Positions 44,483 through 54,674 of a DNA stretch of 64,000 bases are shown piece by piece. The translations under genes were made by a program, and so were the position numbers. The stretch is from the NCBI GenBank assembly GCA_028818795.1, contig JAPPND010000112.1, forward strand, positions 62,001-126,000, written 5' to 3'. The notes under the pieces are model-generated. The model was not told where the DNA came from, searched no databases, and worked only from the letters and a program-made list of their open reading frames with translations. Origin of the DNA: Gammaproteobacteria bacterium. Lineage in GTDB: Bacteria; Pseudomonadota; Gammaproteobacteria; Pseudomonadales; Azotimanducaceae. Within the stretch, counting starts at the first letter, position 1, and each line of letters opens with the position of its first letter.

Positions 44483-45313
44483 GTGCCACAAACGTTCCAC
44501 GACCGCCTTCGCCAATCCTGGCGGCATTCCGACTCCGCACTGTGCGTAGGGCTGGACCCGCGGCTTGACCGCATGCCTGCCCGGCGGTCCGACAGACCCC
44601 TGTTCGAATTCTGCCGCGAGATCGTCGACGCCACGGCCGATCTCGTCTGCGCGTTCAAGCCCCAGATTGCCTATTTCGCCGCCGAGAGAGCGGAGGGCGA
44701 CCTGGAGGCCGTGATCGCCCACATCCACCGCGAACATCCGGGCATTCCGGTGATCCTCGACGCCAAGCGCAACGACATCGGCGCCACCGCTGAGCAGTAC
44801 GCCCGCGAACTGTTCGAGCGCTACGATGCCGACGCCGCGACGGTCAATCCCTATCTCGGTTGGGACAGCATGGCGCCCTATGCGGAATACCCTGGTCGCG
44901 GGACGGTGATCCTCTGCCTCACCTCCAATCCCGACAGTGCCTGGCTGCAGCAACATCCCGAGGAGGAACCCGCCTACCTGCGCGTTGCCGACATGGCCGT
45001 CGCCAACGACCGGGGCAACCTGATGCTGGTGGTCGGCGCCACCTATCCCGAGCAACTGGGCAAGGTGAGGGTACATGCCCCCCGGCTTCCGTTCCTCGTA
45101 CCGGGGGTCGGCGCCCAGGGCGGCGATGTGGACGCCGTTTTCGCCCACGGTCTGGACGAGGCGGGTGCAGGCCTCGTCGTGAACGCGTCCCGGAGCGTCA
45201 TCTATGCCAGCGACGGCGAGGGTTTCGCCAAGGCGGCGAGGAACGCCGCGGTGCAACTGCGCGACGAAATGCGAAGAGCGCGCGACGCGGTCCGTTCGAC
45301 CGCCTGTTCGTAA
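44483..45313 (+). CDS. pyrF: Orotidine 5'-phosphate decarboxylase
   Basis: OMP decarboxylase, type 2, 276 residues. It makes UMP from orotidine 5'-phosphate, the last step of de novo pyrimidine synthesis. The catalytic block DAKRND is at 93-98 (Lys95) and the phosphate-binding loop is VNASRSVIY near the C-terminus. GTG 44483 is the start. It is the only clear housekeeping gene of the window and is followed after 11 bases by the acyl-CoA dehydrogenase gene. Confidence 0.95.
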   Translation: MPQTFHDRLRQSWRHSDSALCVGLDPRLDRMPARRSDRPLFEFCREIVDATADLVCAFKPQIAYFAAERAEGDLEAVIAHIHREHPGIPVILDAKRNDIGATAEQYARELFERYDADAATVNPYLGWDSMAPYAEYPGRGTVILCLTSNPDSAWLQQHPEEEPAYLRVADMAVANDRGNLMLVVGATYPEQLGKVRVHAPRLPFLVPGVGAQGGDVDAVFAHGLDEAGAGLVVNASRSVIYASDGEGFAKAARNAAVQLRDEMRRARDAVRSTACS

Positions 45314-45324
45314 CGGAGAAGAAC

Positions 45325-46503
45325 ATGCCAGACGCCGCTTCCAGCTGGAACGACCCGCTGCTACTCGACGAGCAGCTCGACGAGGACGAACGCCTGATCC
45401 GCGACACGACCCGGGCGTACGCCCAGGAGAAGCTCATGACCCGGGTGCTGGAGGCGAACCGCCACGAGCGCTTTCACCGGGAGATCATGAACGAGATGGG
45501 CGAACTGGGTCTCCTCGGCGCTACGCTGCCGCCGACGTACGGTTGCGCCGGCGTGAACTACGTGTCGTACGGACTGATGTCCCGCGAGGTCGAGAGGGTG
45601 GACTCCGGCTACCGCTCGGCAATGAGCGTGCAGTCGTCCCTGGTCATGTATCCGATCCACGCCTACGGCACCGAGGAGCAACGTGCCCGGTACCTGCCGA
45701 AACTCGCTAGCGGCGAGTGGGTCGGATGCTTCGGCCTCACGGAACCCGACCACGGTTCGGATCCGGGCGGCATGGCCACACGCGCCGAGCGGACGTCGGA
45801 CGGCTACGTCCTGAACGGTGCCAAGAATTGGATCACCAATGCGCCGATCGCCGATGTCGTGGTGATCTGGGCGAAACTCGACGGTCGTATCCGCGGCTTC
45901 CTCGTTGAGAGGGGCACGCCCGGGTTCGCCACGCCGACCATTGAGGGCAAGATGAGCTTGCGGTCGTCGGCCACTGGACAGATCGCGCTGGACGACGTCG
46001 TCGTGCCGGAAGCCAATCTGCTCCCGAACGCCAGCGGCCTGAGCGGCCCGTTCGGCTGCCTCAACCGCGCCCGCTACGGCATCGCCTGGGGTGCGATGGG
46101 TGCCGCCGAATTCTGCTGGCACGCGGCGCGCCGATACACCCTGGACCGATCCCAGTTCGGGCGTCCGCTGGCCGCCAACCAGTTGATCCAGAAAAAGCTT
46201 GCCGACATGCAGACCGAGATTGCGCTCGGGTTGCAGGGCTGCCTGCGCATGGGACGCCTGATGGACGAGGATCGCCTGCCGGTGGAGAGCATCTCGCTCC
46301 TGAAGCGCAACAACTGCGGCAAGGCGCTGGACATCGCCCGGATGGCCCGGGACATGCACGGCGGCAACGGCATTTCGGACGAATATCACGTCATCCGCCA
46401 TGTCATGAACCTGGAGACCGTGAACACCTACGAGGGTACCCACGACATCCATGCATTGATCCTGGGAAGAGCCCAGACGGGAATCCAGGCGTTCACGGGC
46501 TAG
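45325..46503 (+). CDS. gcdH: Glutaryl-CoA dehydrogenase
   Basis: FAD-dependent acyl-CoA dehydrogenase of 392 residues. It closely follows the glutaryl-CoA dehydrogenase pattern: the substrate-carboxylate arginine in [17 protein letters not shown] and the catalytic base Glu370 in [17 protein letters not shown]. The reaction converts glutaryl-CoA to crotonyl-CoA and CO2 in lysine, hydroxylysine and tryptophan breakdown. ATG 45325 follows GGAG. The gene is cotranscribed with pyrF by spacing; other steps of the pathway are not nearby. Confidence 0.93.
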   Translation: MPDAASSWNDPLLLDEQLDEDERLIRDTTRAYAQEKLMTRVLEANRHERFHREIMNEMGELGLLGATLPPTYGCAGVNYVSYGLMSREVERVDSGYRSAMSVQSSLVMYPIHAYGTEEQRARYLPKLASGEWVGCFGLTEPDHGSDPGGMATRAERTSDGYVLNGAKNWITNAPIADVVVIWAKLDGRIRGFLVERGTPGFATPTIEGKMSLRSSATGQIALDDVVVPEANLLPNASGLSGPFGCLNRARYGIAWGAMGAAEFCWHAARRYTLDRSQFGRPLAANQLIQKKLADMQTEIALGLQGCLRMGRLMDEDRLPVESISLLKRNNCGKALDIARMARDMHGGNGISDEYHVIRHVMNLETVNTYEGTHDIHALILGRAQTGIQAFTG

Positions 46504-46545
46504 GGACCTGCGGCGCGAAGGTTCGTACAATCGGGTTGAAAACGC

Positions 46546-46552
46546 GAGGAGG
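46546..46552 (+). promoter_or_regulatory. Ribosome-binding site of dioxygenase gene
   Basis: GAGGAGG seven bases before ATG 46560. It decides that start over the TTG at 46536. Confidence 0.65.
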
Positions 46553-46559
46553 AACGTCG

Positions 46560-47840
46560 ATGGACGGCGATCTCGCCGACTACCGCGTACACGGTCCGAC
46601 GCCCATCGGCTGGGATCCGGCAACCCTCCCGAACGAAGTGGTTGATGACGAGGGAATCCCCTTGCGGCAGAAGGGCTTCGGTGAACCCGATCCGCGCACG
46701 CCAGCCCACCGGGTTCCGGACGATCCAGAGGTCCAAGCGCTGCGTGAGCACCTGCGCGCCAACAACGGCATCCCGGGCCTTGAAGTCTGCACGCCGGACG
46801 AAGTCCATCGGGCCGCCCGGATTTACCGGCGGGACGGCTTCGTCGTGGTACGGGACGCGCTCGACGAGGAGCATCTGGCGCTGTTCCGTGAGGGCTGCGC
46901 GCGCAGGCTCAAGGAAATACTGTCCTACCGCGGCCGGGACGGTCGCAAATACATGGCCGAGACCGGACGACTGCCCCACCGTTACTGCTACGGCACGACC
47001 TCGGGTTCCCGGCAGATGATGCACGACCCGGCTTGGACGTCGATGATCGACCTGCCCACCACGACGCCGATCTTGACGGAGATCTTCGCGACGGACGACT
47101 ACCTCGTCTGGGGCGGGGGCGGCGATCTCAGTCTCCCGGGCGCCATCGAGTACCAGCACCTGCACACGGACGGCGTGGACACCCAGCCGACCGGCGACCA
47201 CGCCGAGGCCCGGCTTGCCTATTTCCGCTGCCAGGGCGGCGACGTTGATCCGGCGAAGTCCTTTGCAGATCTCGACTTCCGAACCCAGCGCCTGGTCATG
47301 GATCGGACGCCGACCGGCGTGACCATCAACTTCACGATGACGGACCTGACTTGGGAGAACGGCCCGATCCGCGAGATTCCCGGTACGCACACCGCCACCC
47401 AACCGCCCCCCGTGCCCGACGAGGAACCCGAGTGGATGCGCCTGTCCACCTTGGTGGGTGCGCCGGCCGGTTCGGCCATCTTCCGCGATGTCCGTACCTG
47501 GCATGGGGCGACCCCGAATCTCTCGCGGGAGATCCGCGCCCTGCCGAGCATCGAATACTCGGCCGGATGGCGCAGCGGGTCCGGCTCGCAAAAGACCATG
47601 CCGTACGAGATTTGGGAGACGCTCTCGCCACACGCGCAGCGTATCTGTCGCTTCATCCGGCAAGAGCCTGGCGTCTGGCCCTACGGCGCGGGCGTCATGC
47701 ATCCCCTGACCAGCGGCCGGCGTGCCGCCTATGAGCATGACGCAGGTGACGAGGGCGAAGTCACTAGTGTGCGAACCGATCCGCGTTCCGCGGGAACCGC
47801 CATACGATTGTTCAATCGGGACCACGACGGCGGCTATTGA
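46560..47840 (+). CDS. Phytanoyl-CoA dioxygenase family protein 1
   Basis: Fe(II)/2-oxoglutarate-dependent oxygenase-like protein of 426 residues. The iron-binding HxD is seen at 202-204 in HLHTD, and the distal histidine is in RTWHGATPN near residue 317. The reaction is hydroxylation of an unknown substrate. It is longer than a standard PhyH protein owing to extra N- and C-terminal segments. Three members of this family lie in the window. Confidence 0.8.
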   Translation: MDGDLADYRVHGPTPIGWDPATLPNEVVDDEGIPLRQKGFGEPDPRTPAHRVPDDPEVQALREHLRANNGIPGLEVCTPDEVHRAARIYRRDGFVVVRDALDEEHLALFREGCARRLKEILSYRGRDGRKYMAETGRLPHRYCYGTTSGSRQMMHDPAWTSMIDLPTTTPILTEIFATDDYLVWGGGGDLSLPGAIEYQHLHTDGVDTQPTGDHAEARLAYFRCQGGDVDPAKSFADLDFRTQRLVMDRTPTGVTINFTMTDLTWENGPIREIPGTHTATQPPPVPDEEPEWMRLSTLVGAPAGSAIFRDVRTWHGATPNLSREIRALPSIEYSAGWRSGSGSQKTMPYEIWETLSPHAQRICRFIRQEPGVWPYGAGVMHPLTSGRRAAYEHDAGDEGEVTSVRTDPRSAGTAIRLFNRDHDGGY

Positions 47841-47920
47841 GCGGTCGCCAAGGAAGGCAGCAACTCGGGAACTCGCCGATAGGCGTACACTTGCAACCGC
47901 AGTACCGACCTGGAGGCAGT

Positions 47921-49372
47921 ATGGGGGGTCGCGGCGTATTGGCCGCTGAGATGGTTGTCGCGACTGCGACGGCGGCAGCGCAGCCGAGCGTGGTCGTGAT
48001 CCTCGCGGACGACCTTGGCTACGGGGACATCGGTGCCAACGGCGGCACGACAATCGCCACGCCTCACATAGACGCCTTGGCCGCACGGGGTGTCCGGCTC
48101 ACCCAGGGCTACGTCTCCCATCCGGTGTGCAGTCCATCGCGGGCCGGACTGATGACCGGGCGCTACCAGCAACGCCACGGCTGGGAGTTCAATCCGTCGG
48201 GCCGCGACCGCGTCGCGGGGATGTCCACGGAGGAACAAACCATCGCGGATGTCATGCGGGCGGCTGGCTACCGCACGGGTCTGGTCGGCAAGTGGCACCT
48301 CGGTTCCCGACCCGAGCACCATCCGGTCAACCGGGGCTTCGACGAATTCTTCGGCATGGTCGAGGGCGGGTCGATCTACATCGACGGCGATGTCCCCGGC
48401 GTCGAGTCTTGGGGCTCTCCGCGTGTCGGCCGTCCGAACAAGATCATCCGCGGGCTCGACCAGGAAGTGGTCGTCGAGGAATACCTCACCGACCGTTTTA
48501 CGGATGGGGCAGTGGACTTCATCGAACGGCATGCCCGGGTGCCGTTCTTCCTGTTCCTCAGCCACAAGACGCCTCACACGCCGCTGCAGGCCACGGCCAA
48601 GTATTTGGACCGGTCCCGGCACATCGACGACGACGCGACGCGCATCTACTCAGCCATGGTCGCATCGCTGGACGACAGCGTGGGCGCGGTCGTTGCGGCG
48701 TTGGAAGGCGAGGGACTGCGAGACGACACGCTGATCGTTTTCTTGAGCGACAACGGCTGTGCTGGATACGTCGCGAACGCTTGCTCGAACGCGCCGCTCA
48801 GGGGTTTCAAGCGCCACTTCCACGAAGGCGGCATCCGCGTGCCGTTCATCGTCAGTTGGCCCAACGCCTTGCCCGAAGGTGGCGTTTTCCGACACCCGGC
48901 GGTGAGCCTCGATCTCATGGACACGTTCCTCGCTGCGGCTGGCAAAAGCGAAGTGAGCGAGGACAGCGTCAACCTGATTCCCTACCTCGATGGCACGGAC
49001 ATCGGCGCACCGCACGACCATCTGTATTGGCGGTCGGGACCCAACTGGGCGGTACGGGACCAGCGCTGGAAACTCATTCGCTACAACCGCACGGATTTGA
49101 CGAGGCAGGATCGTGACCGTAGCGGCCGGCTCCAACCACCCGAGGGGGGATGGCCCACCGACTCGCCGCAGGGGCAGATGACGTTGCTCTACGACTTGGC
49201 CAACGACCCGGCAGAGACCGTGAATTACACGGCCAGTCGCCCGGAGGTGGTCGAGCGTCTGACCAGAGCCTGGACCACGTGGAACACCGGCAATGCGGTG
49301 GTGCCGGTATTGCCTGCGTTCCGGTCCACGCTCGTGGACCTCCACGGCGAAACCGTTCAGCTTGTATTCTAA
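47921..49372 (+). CDS. Sulfatase A
   Basis: Type I sulfatase of 483 residues. The formylglycine signature is VCSPSRAGLMTGR with Cys70, and DDLGYGDIG at the start, GKWHLG and LSDNGC give the metal and sulfate sites. It hydrolyses a sulfate ester, probably of a polysaccharide or lipid. The N-terminus before QPSVVVILADD is short and weakly hydrophobic, so secretion is uncertain. ATG 47921 follows GGAGG at six bases. No formylglycine-generating enzyme lies in the window. Confidence 0.9.
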   Translation: MGGRGVLAAEMVVATATAAAQPSVVVILADDLGYGDIGANGGTTIATPHIDALAARGVRLTQGYVSHPVCSPSRAGLMTGRYQQRHGWEFNPSGRDRVAGMSTEEQTIADVMRAAGYRTGLVGKWHLGSRPEHHPVNRGFDEFFGMVEGGSIYIDGDVPGVESWGSPRVGRPNKIIRGLDQEVVVEEYLTDRFTDGAVDFIERHARVPFFLFLSHKTPHTPLQATAKYLDRSRHIDDDATRIYSAMVASLDDSVGAVVAALEGEGLRDDTLIVFLSDNGCAGYVANACSNAPLRGFKRHFHEGGIRVPFIVSWPNALPEGGVFRHPAVSLDLMDTFLAAAGKSEVSEDSVNLIPYLDGTDIGAPHDHLYWRSGPNWAVRDQRWKLIRYNRTDLTRQDRDRSGRLQPPEGGWPTDSPQGQMTLLYDLANDPAETVNYTASRPEVVERLTRAWTTWNTGNAVVPVLPAFRSTLVDLHGETVQLVF

Positions 49373-49423
49373 GTCCTCCCGGCAGCGGAGCGGTGACCGC
49401 CAACAACAAACGGGGAATTGGCT

Positions 49424-50164
49424 ATGAGAGTAAGAGTAGACGGTGCAACACTTCATGTGGAGGTCGCCGGCGACGAGAACAAACCGGCGCTCCTGCTGTG
49501 GCCGCCTGGCACATGCACCGTCCGCACCTGGGATTACCTGATTCCTAGATTGGCGGAGCGATTCCGCGTGGTGCGAATCGATATCCGTGGCCTTGGCGAG
49601 AGTTCGCCATCAGCGGACCCCGAGACGCAGTACACGTTCGAGCGTTACGCACAGGACGCCTGCGACGTGCTCGACCATCTCGGCATCGACCGCTGCCACG
49701 TTTGGTCGCAGTCCTGGGGTACGAGGCCGGCAATGGTCTTTTGCGCGTTCAACCCCCGCCGGGTGATCTCCGCGGCCCTCTACGCGGCCAACACGGACCC
49801 GGCCGATGTGCCTGCGCAACGAGCCGGGACCAAGCGGGCGGCGGAACTGCGCCGGGAAGCGGGCATCGAGCCGATTCCCATGCCTGCGGGTATCACGGAG
49901 CATCGGCATCCGGACGAAGTCGGGCCGGCGATGCGCGCTGCCCAGAAGTTCGATCTGTCGCCGATCGTGGGCAAACTCGCCATGCCCGTGCTCATCGGCA
50001 CCGGCAGCCACGATCCCAACCTGGTGTCCAGCCGCGTCATCGCCGCCAACGCCCCGAACGCCAAGCTCGCCGTACTCGAAGACGTCGGACACAACGGCAT
50101 GCTGGAACATCCTGAACTGGCCCTCAGTACTTTCCTCGCATTCCACGACTCGTTGGGAACGTGA
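49424..50164 (+). CDS. Alpha/beta hydrolase
   Basis: Alpha/beta hydrolase of 246 residues. The order is PPGTCTVRTWDYLIPRLAERFRVVRIDIRGLGESS, then the nucleophile elbow SQSWGTRPAM, HDPNLVSSR for the acid and GHNGMLEHPEL for the histidine. The nucleophile elbow is SxSxG in place of GxSxG, a tolerated variant. Likely an esterase or lactonase. It runs into the histidine-phosphatase gene with a six-base gap. Confidence 0.85.
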   Translation: MRVRVDGATLHVEVAGDENKPALLLWPPGTCTVRTWDYLIPRLAERFRVVRIDIRGLGESSPSADPETQYTFERYAQDACDVLDHLGIDRCHVWSQSWGTRPAMVFCAFNPRRVISAALYAANTDPADVPAQRAGTKRAAELRREAGIEPIPMPAGITEHRHPDEVGPAMRAAQKFDLSPIVGKLAMPVLIGTGSHDPNLVSSRVIAANAPNAKLAVLEDVGHNGMLEHPELALSTFLAFHDSLGT

Positions 50165-50170
50165 GTCGAC

Positions 50171-50905
50171 GTGGCGGAACTGTATTTGATCCGACATGGC
50201 CAATCGCAAAACAACGCCTTCGCAGCCGAGTCAAAGGCGAACACGACCGAGGAGACGCCGCGCACGTCCGATCCCAGCCTAACGCGCGCTGGCTACGCCC
50301 AGGCGAAGTGCGTGGCCAGGTATCTCGCTCAAGAAGCCGACAAGACCGATGTGCGGGACGGTACGCCGGTTGGACACGGACACGGAATCCACAAGCTTTA
50401 TACGAGTGCGATGCTGCGGGCGTTGGAGACCACGGCACCCATCTCGGATGCGTTGGAGCTCACCCCCGAGATCTGGCTCGACGTCCACGAGGAGGGGGGA
50501 ATCTGGCTAGACCACGGGGATGGCCGAGGGCCGATCGGCTACCCCGGCATGACGCGTACGGAGATAGAGGCGCAGTTCCCCCGCGTCGCGCTGCCCGACT
50601 CCATCACCGAGGCGGGGTGGTGGAACCGTCCCTTCGAGACGCGGGAGAACCTTGTGCGCCGCGCCGCCCGACTGGCGGATGACGTCCGTCGGCACATCGC
50701 GGGTCAAGAGTCGCGAATCGCCATCGTCAGCCACGGAACCCTGATCAGCCTGCTCATCCAGCATCTCTTGCTGGGGCAGTACGTACCGGACATTCGTTTC
50801 AGCAACCACAACACGGGCATCAGCCGGATCGACTTCGACGGCGACTCGGTGATGCTGCGCTACCTCAATCGAATCGACCACCTGCCCATGGACCTCGTCA
50901 CGTAG
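50171..50905 (+). CDS. Histidine phosphatase (phosphoglycerate mutase-like)
   Basis: Histidine-phosphatase superfamily protein of 244 residues. The catalytic RHGQ is at 8-11, and the second histidine is near 188 in VSHGTL. Members dephosphorylate small molecules; the substrate is not evident. GTG 50171 is the start, six bases after the hydrolase stop. Confidence 0.85.
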   Translation: MAELYLIRHGQSQNNAFAAESKANTTEETPRTSDPSLTRAGYAQAKCVARYLAQEADKTDVRDGTPVGHGHGIHKLYTSAMLRALETTAPISDALELTPEIWLDVHEEGGIWLDHGDGRGPIGYPGMTRTEIEAQFPRVALPDSITEAGWWNRPFETRENLVRRAARLADDVRRHIAGQESRIAIVSHGTLISLLIQHLLLGQYVPDIRFSNHNTGISRIDFDGDSVMLRYLNRIDHLPMDLVT

Positions 50906-51015
50906 CGACCGTGCGCCGTGGTGAAGTCGGCGCGCCAAGCGTGGGCTTTTGCCGCCACGAGGTCTTGATTTGGTGGTCTAATGGTCGGTTTGCCCCCTCG
51001 TAGTCAGGAGAGTCC

Positions 51016-52164
51016 GTGAAGATCACCTCGGTGAAAGCCTTCCCCGCCTCAAGTCCCACCAACGTCCCCCGAAACTTCGTTTTCGTGAAGATCGAGACCG
51101 ACGAGGGCATCACCGGCTGGGGCGAAGCCACCTGCGGTCCGTTGGCCGCCGCCACGATGATCGACGAGTTCGGCAAGGTGATCACCGGCTGCGACCCCAT
51201 GGAGATCGAGCGCCACTGGCAGACCCTCTACCACCACTTCCACGTTCGCGGCGGCGTCATCCAGATGTGCGCCATCAGCGGCATCGAGATCGCGCTCTGG
51301 GACATCAAGGGCCAGGCGTTGGGAGCACCGGTGTACGAACTGCTGGGCGGCCGGGTGCGCGATCGGATCTGGACCTACGGGCGCTGGGACGGACCGACGC
51401 CGGAACTCGCCGTGGAGAACGCCATGAACCACGTCGAGCAGGGTCTCACGGCGCTGAAGGGCGACCCGTTCGAACATCGCGGAATCTTCATCGACCGTGA
51501 CTCGGAGGATCTCGCCATCGAAAAGATGAAGGCGGTTCGGGAGGCGGTGGGCAGCGACGTCGAGCTCCTGGTGGAGGTACACGGCAGGCTTTCGCCTTCG
51601 GACGCGATCCGGGTCGGCAACCGGTTGGAGGAATTCCGGCCGTTCTTCTACGAGGAACCCGTACCGCCGCAGAACCTCGACGCCCTGAAGAAGGTCTCGG
51701 ACCACGTGAACATCCCCATCGCCACCGGGGAGCGGCTATTGACCAAGTTCGATTTCGCCGAACTGTTCCCGCTGCATGCGGTGGATCTCATCCAGCCGGA
51801 CATCGTCCAGGCCGGCGGCATCCTGGAACTCAAAAAGATCGCGGCGATGGCCGAAGCACACTATGTCGGCATTCAACCCCACAACTGCTACGGTCCGTTC
51901 GCCACCATCGCGTCGCTTCACCTTGACGCGTGCACGCCGAATTTCCTGATCCAGGAAGGGGGAATCCACGCCTGGTACCAGGACGCCACGGTCGGCGACT
52001 TCCCCGTACAGAAGGACGGCTACTTCTCGTTGCCCCCCGGTCCCGGTCTCGGTGTCGCGATGAGCGAGGAGTGGCTTGCCGCCCACCCCTGGGACGACAA
52101 CGCTCGGCCGTGGCGGCACCGGCAAGGCGGCAACCCCGCGCGCCAAGACGTGGAATGGTCCTAA
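51016..52164 (+). CDS. Enolase-superfamily dehydratase (galactonate dehydratase-like)
   Basis: Mandelate-racemase/muconate-lactonizing-enzyme group protein of 382 residues, closest to D-galactonate dehydratases. Metal ligands are in LVEVHGR (Glu187, where galactonate dehydratase has Asp), FYEEPV (Glu213) and ATGER (Glu239); the general-base histidine is His289 in QPHN. It would dehydrate an acid sugar to a 2-keto-3-deoxy sugar. GTG 51016 follows AGGAGAG. The exact substrate is unknown. Confidence 0.85.
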   Translation: MKITSVKAFPASSPTNVPRNFVFVKIETDEGITGWGEATCGPLAAATMIDEFGKVITGCDPMEIERHWQTLYHHFHVRGGVIQMCAISGIEIALWDIKGQALGAPVYELLGGRVRDRIWTYGRWDGPTPELAVENAMNHVEQGLTALKGDPFEHRGIFIDRDSEDLAIEKMKAVREAVGSDVELLVEVHGRLSPSDAIRVGNRLEEFRPFFYEEPVPPQNLDALKKVSDHVNIPIATGERLLTKFDFAELFPLHAVDLIQPDIVQAGGILELKKIAAMAEAHYVGIQPHNCYGPFATIASLHLDACTPNFLIQEGGIHAWYQDATVGDFPVQKDGYFSLPPGPGLGVAMSEEWLAAHPWDDNARPWRHRQGGNPARQDVEWS

Positions 52165-52176
52165 AAGGAGTCGAGC

Positions 52177-52914
52177 ATGTCGAAGATATTCCAAGCACCC
52201 GAAGATCCGTACCACGAGTTCTTCCGTGCCGACAGCGCGCAGGACGCCAAGGCCTGGGCCGCAGTCATGAGCTATCCGCATACGCGCGTATCGGCGACGG
52301 GAGACAGTCCCTACTACCCGACGCCCGAAGACTACGCAGCCCGCGCGTCATGGGAGGCACGCGAAGCCACCGGCTGGGTGCGGTCGGTGGGCGTCGATCC
52401 GATCCGAATCCACGAGTCCGCCGACAAGGTCCACTTGGCGGGGGGCTGGACGCGCTACAACGCGAAGGACGAGCCGATCCTCCGCAATCGGGTAACCTAC
52501 ATCGTGACCCGACTCGAGGGTTCCTGGGGGATTCAGGCGCGTTTCGGGACGGATTCCTTCACCGAGGGGGAAGTGCTCGATTCCTCGGCGCCGTTGGGTG
52601 TGGTCGCGGCGCACTTGGAGAATTGGGCGGCGGGCGATGTTGCCGCAGCGACGGAAACGCTCATCTATCCGTTCACCAACGTCGGCGTCGGTCGGGTCGA
52701 CCGCTACGGGAGTGCATCGGAGGTTGCCGACGGACTCCATGCAGAACCACCGGAAACGGTCGACGAGCTCCGGCCGGTACTCGAGGGGAGGGACGGCATC
52801 GTCGCCGCAGCGACTTGGCGGAGCGCACGGGGCTCGTCATGCCGGGCGGTGTTTCTCGTGGCCAGACGGGAGGCGGGTTGGCGCCTGGCCGGCGCCTCGA
52901 TCATCGGATCGTAG
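52177..52914 (+). CDS. NTF2-like protein, two half-domains
   Basis: Protein of 245 residues in which two similar halves are suggested by repeated patterns (TRVSATGDSPYYPTPEDYA and TNVGVGRVDRYGSASEVAD). The look is of SnoaL/NTF2-like folds. No catalytic residue is identifiable and the function is unknown. ATG 52177 follows AAAAGGAG. The gene ends with a TAG that lies at the left edge of a dispersed repeat. It is 12 bases downstream of the dehydratase. Confidence 0.65.
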   Translation: MSKIFQAPEDPYHEFFRADSAQDAKAWAAVMSYPHTRVSATGDSPYYPTPEDYAARASWEAREATGWVRSVGVDPIRIHESADKVHLAGGWTRYNAKDEPILRNRVTYIVTRLEGSWGIQARFGTDSFTEGEVLDSSAPLGVVAAHLENWAAGDVAAATETLIYPFTNVGVGRVDRYGSASEVADGLHAEPPETVDELRPVLEGRDGIVAAATWRSARGSSCRAVFLVARREAGWRLAGASIIGS

Positions 52915-52952
52915 GGGCGACCCTAACGCGCCCGTCAGGGCGCGCGGTCGCC
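52911..52952 (+). repeat. 42-bp inverted repeat, left arm
   Basis: GTAGGGGCGACCCTAACGCG and 22 further bases. It is the exact reverse complement of 54637-54678. It is the left end of a palindromic element. Confidence 0.9.
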
Positions 52953-53058
52953 TGTCCTAGGGCAGCGCGAGGCGTCAGCCGGTGGTCACGCGAATGCGCG
53001 AGCATTCTCGACACGCGCCCGAAGGGCGCGCCGGGACGGGACAAGCCCGTCCCCTACG
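52911..53058. repeat. MITE/REPIN-like palindromic element
   Basis: Begins (C)GTAGGGG and ends CCCCTACG. The right part holds GGGACGGG-ACAAG-CCCGTCCC (53033-53053), a perfect hairpin. It separates the NTF2-like gene from the convergent oxidoreductase gene. Confidence 0.75.
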
Positions 53059-53083
53059 ATGCCGCGTTCGTCTGCACAACCTG

Positions 53084-54343
53084 CTAGAACCCGCGCTCAG
53101 CGCATTGCCGGTTGATCTCGTCGATGATCTCGCACACGCGGATCGACTCGGCGGTGGTCCACTGCGGTAGTTCCTTCAAACCGGCCGCCATGCAGCGGTG
53201 CACGGCTTGGGCCTGGTAGGTGAAGCCGTGCTGATTGCCCCCATGCCACGTCCAGCCCTTGTAGGTAACGAGCCGTTCGCCGTTCCAGCGTGAGCCGGGC
53301 GGCTGGCCACGCGTGATGGGGGCCGGTGTCGGCACCGGATATTCGAATCGCTCCACCTGGTTGAACGGGCCGCTGCTCGGGTTGCGGTCCTGGTTCCAGT
53401 GGGTCTCGATCCAGTCGCCGGTCCAGCCTTGGTGCGGATCGAGTTCGATCACCGGTTTGCCTTCCTCCCGGCGCGTGCCGCGACGCGGTGGCCGGCCGGT
53501 ACGGATCGTCACGGCACTCGGATGGTGCGACGGAGTTTCGATCGTGATGCGCCCCTTGGTGCCGATGTATTGCGACTCCTCGATGAAACGGCCGTTGGGG
53601 AAAGTGATGACAGCGATGCCTTCCTGGTCGGAGTACTGCAAGACGGCAGCGCTGGGCGATCCGCCGTGGGCGGAGTAGACCCCGTTCGCATGGGGCTGTG
53701 CTCGGGCCTTTCGGCCTACCGCGGCGATGACGGGCATTTCGTCGGCGCCGAAGCCGGTGATGGCGGGATTCAGGGCGTACACCCGGTCGGGGTAGTCCGC
53801 CTGGACGACCCGGATGTCGCCGATGTCGCCTCGTTCCATCGCGGCCCTGGCATGTTCCACGGCGGGGAAGAAACGCAGCCACATCCCCTCCCAGCACACG
53901 ACGCCGGCCTTGTCGGCGGCCTCGAACGCCTCCTTGGCCTGGTCCGCCGTGTCCGTGAACGGCTTCTCGCAGAGCACGTGCTTGCCGGCGGCAATGGCCA
54001 TCATCAGGTCCCGGTGGTGATCCCAGGTCTTGGACGCAATGTAGACGATGTCCACGTCCGGATCTTCGCACAGCGCTTGGTAGGAATCGTAGGCGGTGGG
54101 AATCTCGTGGGCGTCGGCGAACGCCCGGGCGCGGTCCATGTCCCGGGCGCCAATGGCGGCGAACTCGGCACCGGGAACGTCCTGCAACGACTTCACCCAG
54201 TCGGAGGAGATGGAAGACGCCGAGATGATCCCCCAGCGCAGCTTGTGGTGGATGCCGTCCTCGTTCGTCAGGCCGAGCCGAATATCCATCGGCGTGTTCA
54301 TCGGGAAGCCGTTGTAGATGTAGGGGTCGTCGTTGACGTTCAT
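53084..54343 (-). CDS. Gfo/Idh/MocA oxidoreductase, long form
   Basis: Oxidoreductase of 419 residues, a paralogue of the gene at 42.4-43.4 kb. The Rossmann region GIISASSISSDW lies near residue 39, EKPFTDTADQA near 127, and GMWLRFFPAVEHAR near 150. About 70 extra residues sit in the C-terminal half, in the region around VIELDPHQGWTGDWIETHW. The gene is bracketed by mirror-image repeat elements and has no convincing same-strand partner. The substrate is unknown. Confidence 0.85.
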   Translation of the reverse strand: MNVNDDPYIYNGFPMNTPMDIRLGLTNEDGIHHKLRWGIISASSISSDWVKSLQDVPGAEFAAIGARDMDRARAFADAHEIPTAYDSYQALCEDPDVDIVYIASKTWDHHRDLMMAIAAGKHVLCEKPFTDTADQAKEAFEAADKAGVVCWEGMWLRFFPAVEHARAAMERGDIGDIRVVQADYPDRVYALNPAITGFGADEMPVIAAVGRKARAQPHANGVYSAHGGSPSAAVLQYSDQEGIAVITFPNGRFIEESQYIGTKGRITIETPSHHPSAVTIRTGRPPRRGTRREEGKPVIELDPHQGWTGDWIETHWNQDRNPSSGPFNQVERFEYPVPTPAPITRGQPPGSRWNGERLVTYKGWTWHGGNQHGFTYQAQAVHRCMAAGLKELPQWTTAESIRVCEIIDEINRQCAERGF

Positions 54344-54674
54344 GGGTGGGTCTGGCGCGTTGGCGAAAACACCGTAACGTATCGCATCTGACCGGGGTCT
54401 GCTCGCGGACCGGGCCTCACCGGGCCCCGTAGGGGACGGGCCGAGGAGCCCGCGCCGCAGAAAGGGCACGAAGTGCCGTTGCACGGCGCGGGGTCCTCGG
54501 GCGGTGGGGGCTGGGGCCAGACGGCGAGTGCGCGCCCTTCGGTCGCGTTCGAGCAGTCTGGCGGCGTTGTCCCGTCCCGTTCGAATATGCCCATGCAAAG
54601 GCGCCCGCCCTGCCGGGCGCGCTAACGTCGAAGACGGGCGACCGCGCGCCCTGACGGGCGCGTTAGGGTCGCCC
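54344..54674. other. Repeat-rich stretch
   Basis: No gene recognised. Most of it is taken up by the palindromic element that begins at 54428 and by GC-rich inverted segments such as GGCGCCCGCCCTGCCGGGCGC near 54600. Confidence 0.6.
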
